NCBI RefSeq assembly: GCF_003254565.1
Contig: NZ_QJRI01000177.1
Coordinates: 124,001 to 188,000, forward strand
Length of the DNA stretch: 64,000 bases
Source of the DNA: Flavobacterium nitrogenifigens
GTDB lineage: Bacteria; Bacteroidota; Bacteroidia; Flavobacteriales; Flavobacteriaceae
Direction: 5' to 3'
The notes beneath the pieces were generated by a model. It was not told the origin of the DNA. It did not search any database and saw nothing but the letters and a program-made list of their open reading frames with translations. How positions within the stretch are numbered: the first letter of the stretch is position 1; the number at the start of each line of letters is the position of its first letter. Positions 54,739 to 63,787 of this stretch are shown here, piece by piece. The position numbers were made by a program, and so were the translations under genes.

Positions 54739-54772
54739 AAAAAAAAGCTGTCAAGGGAGACAGCTTTTTTTT
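54739..54772 (-). terminator. Strong terminator after the Wzc-type kinase gene
   Basis: A 14-bp stem (54739-54752 with 54759-54772; core AGCTGTC/GACAGCT) with A/T-runs on both sides. It separates the wza-wzc unit from the intact priming-transferase gene. The rest of the 294-base gap 54608-54901 shows nothing clear. Confidence 0.85.
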
Positions 54773-54901
54773 CGATATTAACAAATATATAAATTACAGT
54801 AAATAATTTTAAGCAATTGATAATAGCATAACTATTCTATTAAAATTTTATTTGTTCCAAAAATTGATTTTTGACTTTTACGGCAATTTCATTTTTTCGC
54901 T

Positions 54902-57274
54902 TTAACTAATTAGTTTTTTAAACCATCCTTTTTTCTTTACACTCTCTCCATAACCATAACTATATTTTTGTGAAGGATTTGTATCATTAAGAACAATGCA
55001 CATATTAGGAAGTTTTTTATCTTTAAAAAATCGGTTCGCAATTGATATCATGCTCTTTTCTAAAAATCTGGCGCGCATAACATACACAAATGTATCCGCA
55101 TTTTTGGCTATAAGCAAAGTATCTGTCACAAGACTAACTGGCGCTGTATCTACTATAATGTAATCATATTGGTCTTTTAACTTTTCAAATAGCTCATCCA
55201 CTTTTTTACTTGTTAATAATTCGGGCGGATTGGGTGGAATTATTCCTCCTGGCAAAATATAAAAATTCTCATATTTATTATGTTTTATGATGTACTCCTC
55301 AATTTCTTTATTATTCGAAGTCAAATAATTTGTTAATCCATCAGGTGGAAGATCAATATATTCATTCAGTCTCGGACTTCTAATATCCATACCAATAAGC
55401 AAAACTTTTTTCCCTAATAAGGCAAAACTGGCCGCTAGATTTGATGATATAAATGTTTTTCCTTCGGAAGCAAAAGTTGATGTAACAAATATTTTTTTTG
55501 CTACTTGCTCTTCAACATTATTTAGCATGAAACCCAGATTTGTCCTAACAATGCGCAATGCTTCCGCAGAGCTGCTCCTGCTATTAGATTTGATTAATTC
55601 TGATACATCATCACTATTAGGCACATCTCCTATAAATGGAATGAGGGTTTTTCCATCTAAATCATTACTATCTTGAATCTTAGTATTCAGCAAATCTTTT
55701 GTATAAATAATACCAAAAGGAACTAAGAAACCAAACAATAATCCTGCTAGATATACAATCTTTCTCTTAGGACTTAGGGGTTCCTGATCTGCCTTTGCTA
55801 CATCAATAACACGGGCATTTGGTTCTGTTGCTGCTAGAGAAATTGCCGTTTCCTCCCTTTTTTGAAGCAAATACAGATATAACTCTTCCTTTACCTTTTG
55901 CTGTCTAGCAATAACTTTAAACTGACGCTCTTGGGCCGGAATTCTACCTATTTTACCATTCAAAACCCCTTCTTGGCTTTTTAAATCTCTACTTTGAATC
56001 AGCAAATTTGATTTCATTCGTACTAAACTTGCCACAACGTTTGATTTCAAAGAAATTATTTGTTCTTCTAATTTTATTACTGTCGGATTTTCGGCAGTTG
56101 CAGACTTCAAAATCCGATTACGATCTAAAACCAATTGATTATAGGAATTAATTAAACTGCTTGCATCGCTCTTGTCACTAATCATATTAGATGGCAACAA
56201 ATCGGAGATTGAGCTTTTCTTCATAAAGTCTAGTAATGACGTAACTACATTCAACTGAATCTCTGTCTCTACTCCTTTTTTATCATATTCATTAGAATTC
56301 TCAACGAACAATTTAGCCTCAGATTCTATATCTGTTAGTTTATTTGATTTTTTAAAGCTTTCAACATTCTGTTCAACATCGTCCAATTCTTGAGCTATTA
56401 GAGCCAGTCGATTTGCAATAAATTTCGATGTGTTTTCAGAAATAAAATTTTTATCCTCAGCAGCATCGTCATTATAAATCTGAATCATGGTATCTAAAAA
56501 ATTCTCTGCTTTTTTAGCTACAGGATCTGATATCGAAATATTAACAACACTGCTTGTTTTACTTATAGGCTCAACTTTCAATTTTTTTCTAAAATTGTCT
56601 GTTAATTGATCTAAAGGCTTTATGGAAATACGAATAAATTCCGAATTATTCTCATTCTTTTCAGCAAAAAAAAGCGTCTTTTTTATTATTATAGTTCCTA
56701 TTGGCGTCCCAATTTTTTCTCCATATTTAAACACTTTTTTGGTTAATAAAACTTTCTTGTCGTTCTCAGCTGTTTCATTTTCTAACGAAAAAGTATCTGA
56801 TGTTAAAAACTTGAATTTTAAAACAACATCAGTGTCATCAAACAATTTGCTTTTATTTACAATACTAATGCTTATAGGGGCTTCTGCATATAAATCTTCA
56901 TTCCTAAAATTTTCTTTAGCAAACAATCCGATATTTAAATTTAGTTTAGAAATTGTGCTCTCCACTAAGGTTCGAGATCTTAATATTTCAATTTCATTAT
57001 CTACATTACTCTTCAGACTGCTTCCTATACCCAAATCTGAAAATACGGACAACTCTGAAAGCATTCCTCCTTTTTTCTCATCTTTGACAAGAATTGTACT
57101 TGTCGCTTCATAAGAGGGAATTGCATAACTCAAATAGGCAAATGCTAGCAACATACATATTATGACACTAACTACAAACCACTTCCAATGAATTAAATAT
57201 TTTTCTAATTGTTCAGCTAAACTAATATCGATTTCATCTTCCATAAAATCATTATAAAAATCTTCCTTTTGCAT
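54902..57274 (-). CDS. Wzc-type tyrosine autokinase / polysaccharide co-polymerase
   Basis: The 790-residue inner-membrane protein has a Wzz domain with a first helix at about 32-51, a long periplasmic coiled-coil region, a second helix near 515, and a cytoplasmic BY-kinase domain. Walker A: FASEGKTFISSNLA; Walker A': LLIGMDIRSPRL; Walker B: YIIVDTAPVSLVTD. The C-terminus has the tyrosine cluster KYSYGYGE (Tyr771, 773, 775), the autophosphorylation site that the CpsB/YwqE phosphatase would reverse. It lies 15 bases after the Wza gene. Confidence 0.95.
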   Translation of the reverse strand: MQKEDFYNDFMEDEIDISLAEQLEKYLIHWKWFVVSVIICMLLAFAYLSYAIPSYEATSTILVKDEKKGGMLSELSVFSDLGIGSSLKSNVDNEIEILRSRTLVESTISKLNLNIGLFAKENFRNEDLYAEAPISISIVNKSKLFDDTDVVLKFKFLTSDTFSLENETAENDKKVLLTKKVFKYGEKIGTPIGTIIIKKTLFFAEKNENNSEFIRISIKPLDQLTDNFRKKLKVEPISKTSSVVNISISDPVAKKAENFLDTMIQIYNDDAAEDKNFISENTSKFIANRLALIAQELDDVEQNVESFKKSNKLTDIESEAKLFVENSNEYDKKGVETEIQLNVVTSLLDFMKKSSISDLLPSNMISDKSDASSLINSYNQLVLDRNRILKSATAENPTVIKLEEQIISLKSNVVASLVRMKSNLLIQSRDLKSQEGVLNGKIGRIPAQERQFKVIARQQKVKEELYLYLLQKREETAISLAATEPNARVIDVAKADQEPLSPKRKIVYLAGLLFGFLVPFGIIYTKDLLNTKIQDSNDLDGKTLIPFIGDVPNSDDVSELIKSNSRSSSAEALRIVRTNLGFMLNNVEEQVAKKIFVTSTFASEGKTFISSNLAASFALLGKKVLLIGMDIRSPRLNEYIDLPPDGLTNYLTSNNKEIEEYIIKHNKYENFYILPGGIIPPNPPELLTSKKVDELFEKLKDQYDYIIVDTAPVSLVTDTLLIAKNADTFVYVMRARFLEKSMISIANRFFKDKKLPNMCIVLNDTNPSQKYSYGYGESVKKKGWFKKLIS

Positions 57275-57289
57275 TTTCTTATTTCAACT

Positions 57290-58081
57290 TTATTTAAAAA
57301 TTAGAACTGAAAGCGAAACTAAAATAGAAATCGCCGATATAATAACTGAAGTATTTGGCCCAACAGCCGAAGAATTTACTCTTGTTTTGTTTGGTTCTAC
57401 ATATACCACATCGTTCTGGGCTAAATAGTAAAAAGGAGAATTGATAAAATCAGATTTTGTTAAATCAACTCTATTATATGATTTTACCCCATTGGTCTCT
57501 CTAATAACCAAAATATTATTTCTCTTACCATAGATGGTTAAATCTTTTGCCATACTTAAAGCTTCAATAATCGTAATTCTTTCTGAAGCTATAGAATACG
57601 TCCCTGGCATATTGACTTCTCCTTGCAACGAGACCTTAAAATTGGTTATACGAAGATTGATTATTGGATTTTTAATATAACTGCTAATCTTTGTTTGAAG
57701 TAACTGTAAAGCTTCCGTACGGCTAAGTCCCCCCATTTTAAGCGTTCCTAACACTGGAAATTCAATATTTCCACTTGAATCAACCAAATAAGTCTGAACC
57801 GTTTCTTGCCCGCGCGCTAAATCTGATTTAATATTATTAGAAATACTGTAGGTCTTTAGATTAAAAGGAATTGCCACTTCAGGATCATCGGCAGAAACAA
57901 TAATCATTAATAAATCATCGGGCTGAATTTTGACTTCATACGTAGTATTTTTTTCTTTGGAAGAAAGCGCGTCAATATTCTGATAATAAAGGATGTCTTT
58001 TTTTGAACCGCAAGAAAAAAACAAGAACAATAGGGATAAAAAACTTATGTTTTTTATCAAAAAAATAAATTGAAATTTCAT
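57290..58081 (-). CDS. Wza-type polysaccharide export lipoprotein
   Basis: The 263-residue protein has lipobox LFFSC (Cys24). The polysaccharide export domain contains YEVKIQPDDLLMIIVSA, and a SLBB region contains LQGEVNMPGTYSIASERITI. A C-terminal hydrophobic helix (VIISAISILVSLSVLIF) replaces the outer-membrane helix of E. coli Wza. It forms the channel for polymer export. It is 15 bases upstream of the Wzc gene, which makes a classic wza-wzc pair. Confidence 0.93.
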   Translation of the reverse strand: MKFQFIFLIKNISFLSLLFLFFSCGSKKDILYYQNIDALSSKEKNTTYEVKIQPDDLLMIIVSADDPEVAIPFNLKTYSISNNIKSDLARGQETVQTYLVDSSGNIEFPVLGTLKMGGLSRTEALQLLQTKISSYIKNPIINLRITNFKVSLQGEVNMPGTYSIASERITIIEALSMAKDLTIYGKRNNILVIRETNGVKSYNRVDLTKSDFINSPFYYLAQNDVVYVEPNKTRVNSSAVGPNTSVIISAISILVSLSVLIFK

Positions 58082-58111
58082 TATGCTAATTTTTAAAATC
58101 GTAAGCTTCTA

Positions 58112-58135
58112 TAGCTAAACATTTTTGTTTAGCTA
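58112..58135 (-). terminator. Small hairpin upstream of the Wza gene
   Basis: TAGCTAAAC (58112-58120) and GTTTAGCTA (58127-58135) form a 9-bp perfect stem with an A/T loop. It lies between the broken priming transferase and the Wza gene, without a clear T-run. It may be a weak terminator or attenuator. Confidence 0.4.
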
Positions 58136-58184
58136 AGAGCATTTTGTAGTGAAGGAATTCTATTTTTAATCAGGAAGAAAAATG

Positions 58185-59246
58185 TTAATAGGCATTTTTC
58201 TCACCTCGAAAAATGTTGACAACTGTCTTTATAATAATTTTCACATCCAAGAGTAAACTCCAGTTTTCTATGTACCAAATATCGTATTCTACTCTATTTT
58301 CCATATCAACTAACTCTTTTGTTTCGCCTCGATACCCATTTACTTGAGCCCAACCTGTTATGCCAGGTTTAGCATATTGTCGAACTAAGTAATTATTAAT
58401 TAGCTCACTATACTCTTGTGTATGATACAACATATGGGGTCTTGGTCCAACTACCGACATATTTCCCCACAAAACATTAAAAAACTGGGGTAATTCATCG
58501 ATACTCGTTTTACGCATAAAAGCACCAAATTTTGTTACACGTACATCATTTTTCTGAGCCTGTTTCTGATCTGATGAATCATTTACAGCCATACTTCTAA
58601 ATTTAAAGCAAGCAAATGACTTATTATCTCTACCGGATCGATCTTGTTTAAAGAAAATTGGTCCTTTAGACTCTAATTTTATGACAATCATAATAATAGG
58701 AAACAACCAAGGAAATAAGCCCATTATGACTAATGCTGAAAAACAAATGTCAAATGCTTTTTTTAAAAGTCTATTTACAGCATACTCTAAAGGCTCACGA
58801 CGAGACGTTAAAACAGGCGTATTTTCATAAAAAGAAATTTCTACTCTGCTGGATTTGGTATACAATTGAAAGTCGGGTATAAACTTAATTCTAACCATAT
58901 GATGCTCGCAAATATCAATTAAGCGATTAATTACATTCACATTATCTATGTGCAATGCAATGTACATTTCGTCAACATCTACTTTAGCTAGATAGTTCTG
59001 AACATCATCAAATCCTCCTAAAACACGGTCTGGAGTCGTTACCGAAATATTTTCTTTTTCGTCAAAAAAACCCAAAAACCTATAGCCATAAGTTAAATTT
59101 TTAGCTAGTATTTTACGAATCCTTTCTCCTTTATCATTGGCTCCTACAATAACAACATTTCTAAAATTATAGCCTTCTGATCGCACATATTTTAAAAACC
59201 TCATCAAAAAGAAACGTGATAACATTAACAAAACAAAAAAGATCAC
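58185..59246 (-). pseudogene. Second priming sugar-phosphate transferase, C-terminal part after a frameshift
   Basis: This 353-residue part holds the middle nucleotide-binding-like domain (VVIVGANDKGERIRKIL) and the full catalytic domain: FFKQDRSGRDNKSF, FKFRSM, KTSIDELPQFFNVLWG, VGPRPHM and KPGITGWAQVNGYRGET. All the key motifs are intact and close to the copy at 53186. It is separated from its N-terminal part by a one-base loss in an A7/T7 run at 59251-59257. A GTG (59244-59246) overlaps the stop of the upstream frame, so it could be translated alone by coupling. Whether it is dead, phase-variable or a sequencing slip is open. Confidence 0.8.
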
Positions 59247-59602
59247 ATAGAAAAAAACAGCCTAACTCTTGAAATATTAGAATATTCCAAAAAAACCACA
59301 AAAACAGCAACTATAGAGGCATGAATAATAACTTTTTTGATTGTTCTGCTTAAGATCGATTCCAGAGTTTCGATTCTAATAATTTTATAAGAGTTCTTAT
59401 ATAGTAGTAATCCAATCCAAATTAAATTTCCTAGCAGAAGAATTGTTCTCGATTCCTTTATTGATAACACATCAAGATCCTCAAACTTAATCAAACCAGA
59501 AAATACAACGGCAATGTTTAATAAGATCATGTCCCATAAAATGAACAAAATCTGGTAGTATCTTGAAAAACTATATTCGGATAGTTTTTTTAAAATTTTC
59601 AT
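59243..59602 (-). pseudogene. Second priming sugar-phosphate transferase, N-terminal part before the frameshift
   Basis: The 119-residue fragment carries the first membrane helices: FSRYYQILFILWDMILLN, LLLGNLIWIGLLLY and TIKKVIIHASIVAVFVVFLEY. It ends abruptly at RVRLFFSM with TGA. The intact paralogue continues RLRLLYFYAFFFILLVISRY at this point. Adding one T to the 7-T run restores RVRLFFFYVIFFVLLMLSRF, which aligns without gaps to the intact copy. The fragment alone would be membrane helices without a catalytic domain. Confidence 0.85.
59251..59257. repeat. A7 (minus-strand T7) tract at the frameshift
   Basis: A homopolymer of seven A on the plus strand lies exactly where the two reading frames of the second priming transferase part. 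Eight would give one continuous 472-residue frame. Such tracts can vary by slippage during replication, and they are also common sequencing-error sites. Confidence 0.8.
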
Positions 59603-59702
59603 TTATGATTATTAAAAATTAAGCGTTGCATAAAAAACATCAAAGAATCAAATATTTGATTTATACATAAATGTTTTTTTGAATTAGTCACTTAATAAAT
59701 TA

Positions 59703-60818
59703 TTATTTATTGCTTTTTTCTGTAACATGCAAATCAACAAACTCGGTGAATGCTTTTTTGAACTTTCGCTCAACAAATTTCATTGCATTCTCTCTAATTT
59801 TATGCGAAAAGAACTCATTTTCCATTAGTAAAAATTTATTTATAGCTTCTGTCAAAGATTCAATAGTCTGCTCGTCAAAAAAAACTCCAGTCTCATTTTC
59901 TATTACTGTCTCTAAAGCTCCACCTTTGCCAAATGCTATTATTGGGGTTCCACATGCTTGAGCTTCAATTGGAATTATCCCGAAGTCCTCTTCAGCTGCA
60001 AAAACAAATGCTCTAGCGTTCGATAATTCTCTTTTAAGTACATTATCTTCTTGATAACCTAATATCTCAATATTTGATCTTCCTAAAAGTTTTATTTTTG
60101 CCATTTCTGGACCATCTCCAATTACTTTCAGTTTAAGATGTGGAAGCAAAGAAAAAGCTTGCACTATAAGATCAACTCTCTTATATGGCACTAATCTCGA
60201 GCAGGTTATAAAATAGTCTTCTTTCTTACTTACAAATGGAAACTGCTCAACAGAAACTGGCGGATAAATAACCTTTGCCGTACGTCGATATACTTTTGCT
60301 ATTCTGTTTTTTATGTAATTTGAATTACAGATAAAATAATCAACACGGTAAGTACTAATTACATCCCATATTCGCAGCCTATGTAAGTAATATTTTACAA
60401 TAATAGATTTTAAACCTTTTTTTAATCCGGCTTCATTTAAATATTGATGATATAAATCCCAAGCATATCTTACTGGTGAATGACAATAACAAATATGAAC
60501 TTGACTGCTATTTGCAAGTATTCCCTTAGCGACAGAATAAGATGAAGAAATTATAAGGTCATATTGGCTAAGGTCAAAACTCTCAATTGCTTTTGTGAAA
60601 AAAGGGAGATAATTACGGTACTTTGTTTTGCCAAAGGGTAACCTTTGAATAAATGATGCTGTAACTCTATCCTCAGAAATTTTCATTTTTTCCAAAACCT
60701 CAGGATTATATACTAAAGTATATATATCTGCATCAGGATATATATCATAAATCGATCGGAAGACTTTTTCGGCTCCGCCAAACTCTGTCAACCAATCTTG
60801 AACAAGTGCAATTTTCAT
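59703..60818 (-). CDS. Family 4 glycosyltransferase
   Basis: The 371-residue GT-B protein begins MKIALVQDWLTEFGGAEKVF, a typical GT4 nucleotide-sugar start. The C-terminal donor site has AEEDFGIIPIEAQACGTPII with the two spaced glutamates, and FITCSRLVPYKRVDLIVQAF. It resembles mannosyltransferases of the WbaZ group, but donor and acceptor are not shown. It is 78 bases after the acetyltransferase gene and 100 bases before the broken priming transferase. Confidence 0.9.
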   Translation of the reverse strand: MKIALVQDWLTEFGGAEKVFRSIYDIYPDADIYTLVYNPEVLEKMKISEDRVTASFIQRLPFGKTKYRNYLPFFTKAIESFDLSQYDLIISSSYSVAKGILANSSQVHICYCHSPVRYAWDLYHQYLNEAGLKKGLKSIIVKYYLHRLRIWDVISTYRVDYFICNSNYIKNRIAKVYRRTAKVIYPPVSVEQFPFVSKKEDYFITCSRLVPYKRVDLIVQAFSLLPHLKLKVIGDGPEMAKIKLLGRSNIEILGYQEDNVLKRELSNARAFVFAAEEDFGIIPIEAQACGTPIIAFGKGGALETVIENETGVFFDEQTIESLTEAINKFLLMENEFFSHKIRENAMKFVERKFKKAFTEFVDLHVTEKSNK

Positions 60819-60896
60819 TTATTATTTTTTACAAAGTTTGTTTTGCAAAAAATGTTCTCACATCTTATTACCCACAAAAAAATCTAAGAACGTTTT

Positions 60897-61424
60897 TTAT
60901 TTTACTTTTAAAATGTAAGGTTCATTTATTTTGACTATAGAATTTGACTCAATACTTTTTGTCAATACTACATTTGCTCCAACAATTGAAGAGTCTCCAA
61001 TTTTTACATTTCCTAATATTTTAGCACCAGCGCCTAAAACACAATTTTTTCCAACTATCGGAAACCCATCAGAGGGGTGCTCTTCTGTAATTTGAAATTT
61101 TCTACCTAAAGTTACACAGTGGTATATAATTACTCCTTGATTAATAATAACTCCCTGACCAATGACTAAACCTATGCCGTGAATAATAATTACGCCCCCA
61201 AATATTTTACATTTAAAATCGATATCAATGCCGTACAAAATCTGAATCAGTCTTGTTAGAATAAGAGGCAATAATGGGATTTTCAGTTTATAAAAAAAAT
61301 TACTAATTCTATAAATAAATAACGCATGAAAGCCTCTATTTGATATTATTATTGAAGCTTTCGAGATATGAAATTTTTTGCTCAAAAAATTGAGGTCTGC
61401 ATTTATATCATTAGTCAATCTCAA
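60897..61424 (-). CDS. Hexapeptide-repeat acetyltransferase (serine acetyltransferase-like)
   Basis: The 175-residue protein has a left-handed beta-helix made of hexapeptide repeats: HGIGLVIGQGVIINQGVIIYH, then GKNCVLGAGAKILGNVKIGD. The layout with a short helical N-terminus resembles serine acetyltransferases, but in a polysaccharide locus it more likely acetylates a sugar of the repeat unit (inference). Its start overlaps the end of the glycosyltransferase gene upstream by 4 bases, showing coupling. Confidence 0.87.
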   Translation of the reverse strand: MRLTNDINADLNFLSKKFHISKASIIISNRGFHALFIYRISNFFYKLKIPLLPLILTRLIQILYGIDIDFKCKIFGGVIIIHGIGLVIGQGVIINQGVIIYHCVTLGRKFQITEEHPSDGFPIVGKNCVLGAGAKILGNVKIGDSSIVGANVVLTKSIESNSIVKINEPYILKVK

Positions 61425-62473
61425 CTTTGATTTTCTTTTATTAGTTTTAAAACCTTTATAGCGCCATCTTCCCAGCTAAATCTAGATAAGTTATAACTAA
61501 ACAATTCATAATTATCTAATGATTTTAAGATTTTATTTTTAATATCGTTTTCATCTAATGGATCGAAATAAGTTACATTTTCTCCACATATTTCTCTAAA
61601 TACTGGTATATCTGAGACACAAATTTTTGTATTTTGGCTTAACGCCTCAATAATTGGTATACCAAATCCTTCATATAGACTAGGGAACACAAATAATTTT
61701 GCAAACTTGTAATAATAAACCAATTCTTCATCAGCGATATTTTCGAGATAAATAATATTTTTCGAAGTATATTTTTTATCTAGCTTAAAATCTTTATTTA
61801 CATTTCCGATAATATATAACTTAAGATCGTCTTTTTCAATTCCTTTAAAGGCATTAACAAGTCTATTAAAATTTTTTCTTGGATGGTGTGATGATACTGA
61901 TAAAATATAATGACAATCAATCGGAATTTTTCCAGAAAATTTTTTCTCTAATTCTTTTTTTTGAAATACTGGTGCAAGAGCATTATAAACCACGGTTATT
62001 TTTTCTTCAGGCACATTTAGTTTTTCAATCAATTCCTTTTTTGAAGTATTACTTACTGTAACAATTGCTTTTGAAACTTTTAACAATTGGGGTATTAATA
62101 AATTATAAAAAAATACGAATCTTTTTGAAAACCATTCTGGGCAAATTTTATAAGATATATCATGAATAGCAACTATTTGATTCTTAAAAAATAATGGTCC
62201 CGTATTACAAAGTGATATTAAAAGTGCTTTTTTCATTCGAACATAGGCGTACAATTCTACCTGTTCCCATAAATGACCTGTAGTTCTTCCTAAAACCTTA
62301 GCGCCTAATTCATTTGCAACGTCATTATGTATAATGTTTTTTGGAGTTAAAAAAACAATTTCCGAATTTGCTCTTCTTAATTCTTTTGCTAATTCAATAG
62401 CAAATCGTTGTACCCCTGTTACGGGCTGTGTTAAAAACCTTGAATTAATGACGATCATTTTCAAATTACGCAT
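61421..62473 (-). CDS. GT-B glycosyltransferase (family 1/4)
   Basis: The protein has about 350 residues; MIVINSRFLTQPVTGVQRFA marks the true N-terminus. I place the start at the ATG at 62473, which overlaps the upstream stop by 8 bases; ATG at 62458 is a close alternative. The longer frame to 62506 would overlap the polymerase gene by 41 bases. Donor-site motif: FPSLYEGFGIPIIEALSQN. SVSSHHPRKNFNRLVNAF is typical of mannosyltransferase-like GT4 enzymes. The sugar is unknown. It is translationally coupled on both sides. Confidence 0.88.
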   Translation of the reverse strand: MRNLKMIVINSRFLTQPVTGVQRFAIELAKELRRANSEIVFLTPKNIIHNDVANELGAKVLGRTTGHLWEQVELYAYVRMKKALLISLCNTGPLFFKNQIVAIHDISYKICPEWFSKRFVFFYNLLIPQLLKVSKAIVTVSNTSKKELIEKLNVPEEKITVVYNALAPVFQKKELEKKFSGKIPIDCHYILSVSSHHPRKNFNRLVNAFKGIEKDDLKLYIIGNVNKDFKLDKKYTSKNIIYLENIADEELVYYYKFAKLFVFPSLYEGFGIPIIEALSQNTKICVSDIPVFREICGENVTYFDPLDENDIKNKILKSLDNYELFSYNLSRFSWEDGAIKVLKLIKENQS

Positions 62474-63758
62474 TTTTTCTTCCACGAAGTGCAACAGAAC
62501 TGGCAATACCTAAAAACAAACTACTTATTACTGCTTCAAGACTATCAGTAGTCCAAGATATTATACAAATACAAACAACAATTCCACATAGTGCTACTGA
62601 AAAACTATCTTCTCTCTTAACAAGTCTATTCATGAGCCAATAGAAACGAGTATATAAAAAGATCCCAAATAACCCGAAAAGACCCCATAAATATAAAAAT
62701 GTGTTATCAGCAACACCAAGTCCATAACCTTTAATAGTGGTAATATCTCTTATTGGAAATGAAGAAAAAGCCGATCCAATTGTTCCAATTCCAGTTCCCC
62801 AAATAAAACCGTTGTTATCTCTTACACATTGATAAAAGAAAGGCCAAGTATTAGTTAATCTATCATCAAATGAAAAAAGCAACGACCGACTTATTACACC
62901 AAAACCCTCACTGTCAACTGAATAATCTAAAAAAATTCCAATTATCGGCAAAAAACATCCAAAAAAGGTTATGAAAAAGAAAAAACCTTTTATAAATTTT
63001 CTCTCATAGTAGTAGAAATAAATAATTGATGTGGAAAAATATGAAATTACTGCAGTTTTATTTGTAGTTAATATTAAACTACAAAATGTTACAATTAAAA
63101 GAAAAAGCTTTAAGAATTTTGATTTTAGAAACATGTTTATATAAGTTGAAAAAATAGCAATCATAAAAGCTAATGATGCCGATAATCTTGAAAAGCCAGC
63201 AATTCTATCTTCTCCTAATGTTGACCATTGTCTATTTGCTTCAATTTCCACGCCACCAATATTATAAACAAACCCTTTCCAGGGGAGCTCAGTCACATAA
63301 TCTAAATAAACACCAAGAATGGATGACAAAAAACATATCCAAACAATGATTAACAATTCTTTTCTCTTTATTTCCAAATATTGTCCATATAAAAATCCAA
63401 ACAAAAATGGACAATAAACAAAAATGCTAAAGAAAATATTAAACATCGTAGCTGAATGAAATAAAGAGATCAAGATAGATAACATAAGAAAAGCGAATAG
63501 CATCAAATTCTTAATTTTTAATGCTACTACTTTAATTATTACCGCAAACAAACATATTACCTTAGGAAGATAGATCATAAATGATAAGTTCCATTGAGTA
63601 AAATAATATCTTAGTGCTCCGGAAAACACTTCAAACAACAAAACAAGAGAAGTAATAACAAGAATGATAATAGACACTCTTCCTTTTTGTTTTTTGACTA
63701 ATTTATGCTCATGTAACTTCCGAGTGTCAGAATGCCCCTTAATATAATAGGTTTCCAT
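62466..63758 (-). CDS. Wzy-like O-antigen / polysaccharide polymerase
   Basis: The 430-residue protein is very hydrophobic, with about 10-12 membrane segments and a larger loop near residues 270-350 (SRSLLFSFDDRLTNTWPFF, WGTGIGTIGSAF). This fits the O-antigen polymerase/ligase superfamily, which is recognised mainly by topology. Placed among glycosyltransferases with Wza and Wzc, it should polymerise undecaprenyl-linked repeat units on the periplasmic side. No flippase (Wzx) gene is in view; it may lie beyond the right edge. Confidence 0.85.
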   Translation of the reverse strand: METYYIKGHSDTRKLHEHKLVKKQKGRVSIIILVITSLVLLFEVFSGALRYYFTQWNLSFMIYLPKVICLFAVIIKVVALKIKNLMLFAFLMLSILISLFHSATMFNIFFSIFVYCPFLFGFLYGQYLEIKRKELLIIVWICFLSSILGVYLDYVTELPWKGFVYNIGGVEIEANRQWSTLGEDRIAGFSRLSASLAFMIAIFSTYINMFLKSKFLKLFLLIVTFCSLILTTNKTAVISYFSTSIIYFYYYERKFIKGFFFFITFFGCFLPIIGIFLDYSVDSEGFGVISRSLLFSFDDRLTNTWPFFYQCVRDNNGFIWGTGIGTIGSAFSSFPIRDITTIKGYGLGVADNTFLYLWGLFGLFGIFLYTRFYWLMNRLVKREDSFSVALCGIVVCICIISWTTDSLEAVISSLFLGIASSVALRGRKNA

Positions 63759-63787
63759 TTATCTACCTTCTTTAAAAACCAAGGTTA

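Noticed and set aside
59243..59257. Programmed ribosomal frameshift as the leading explanation for the split gene
   Set aside because: The T7 run could slip, but no downstream stimulatory structure was seen. A change in tract length is simpler; it is kept only as an alternative.
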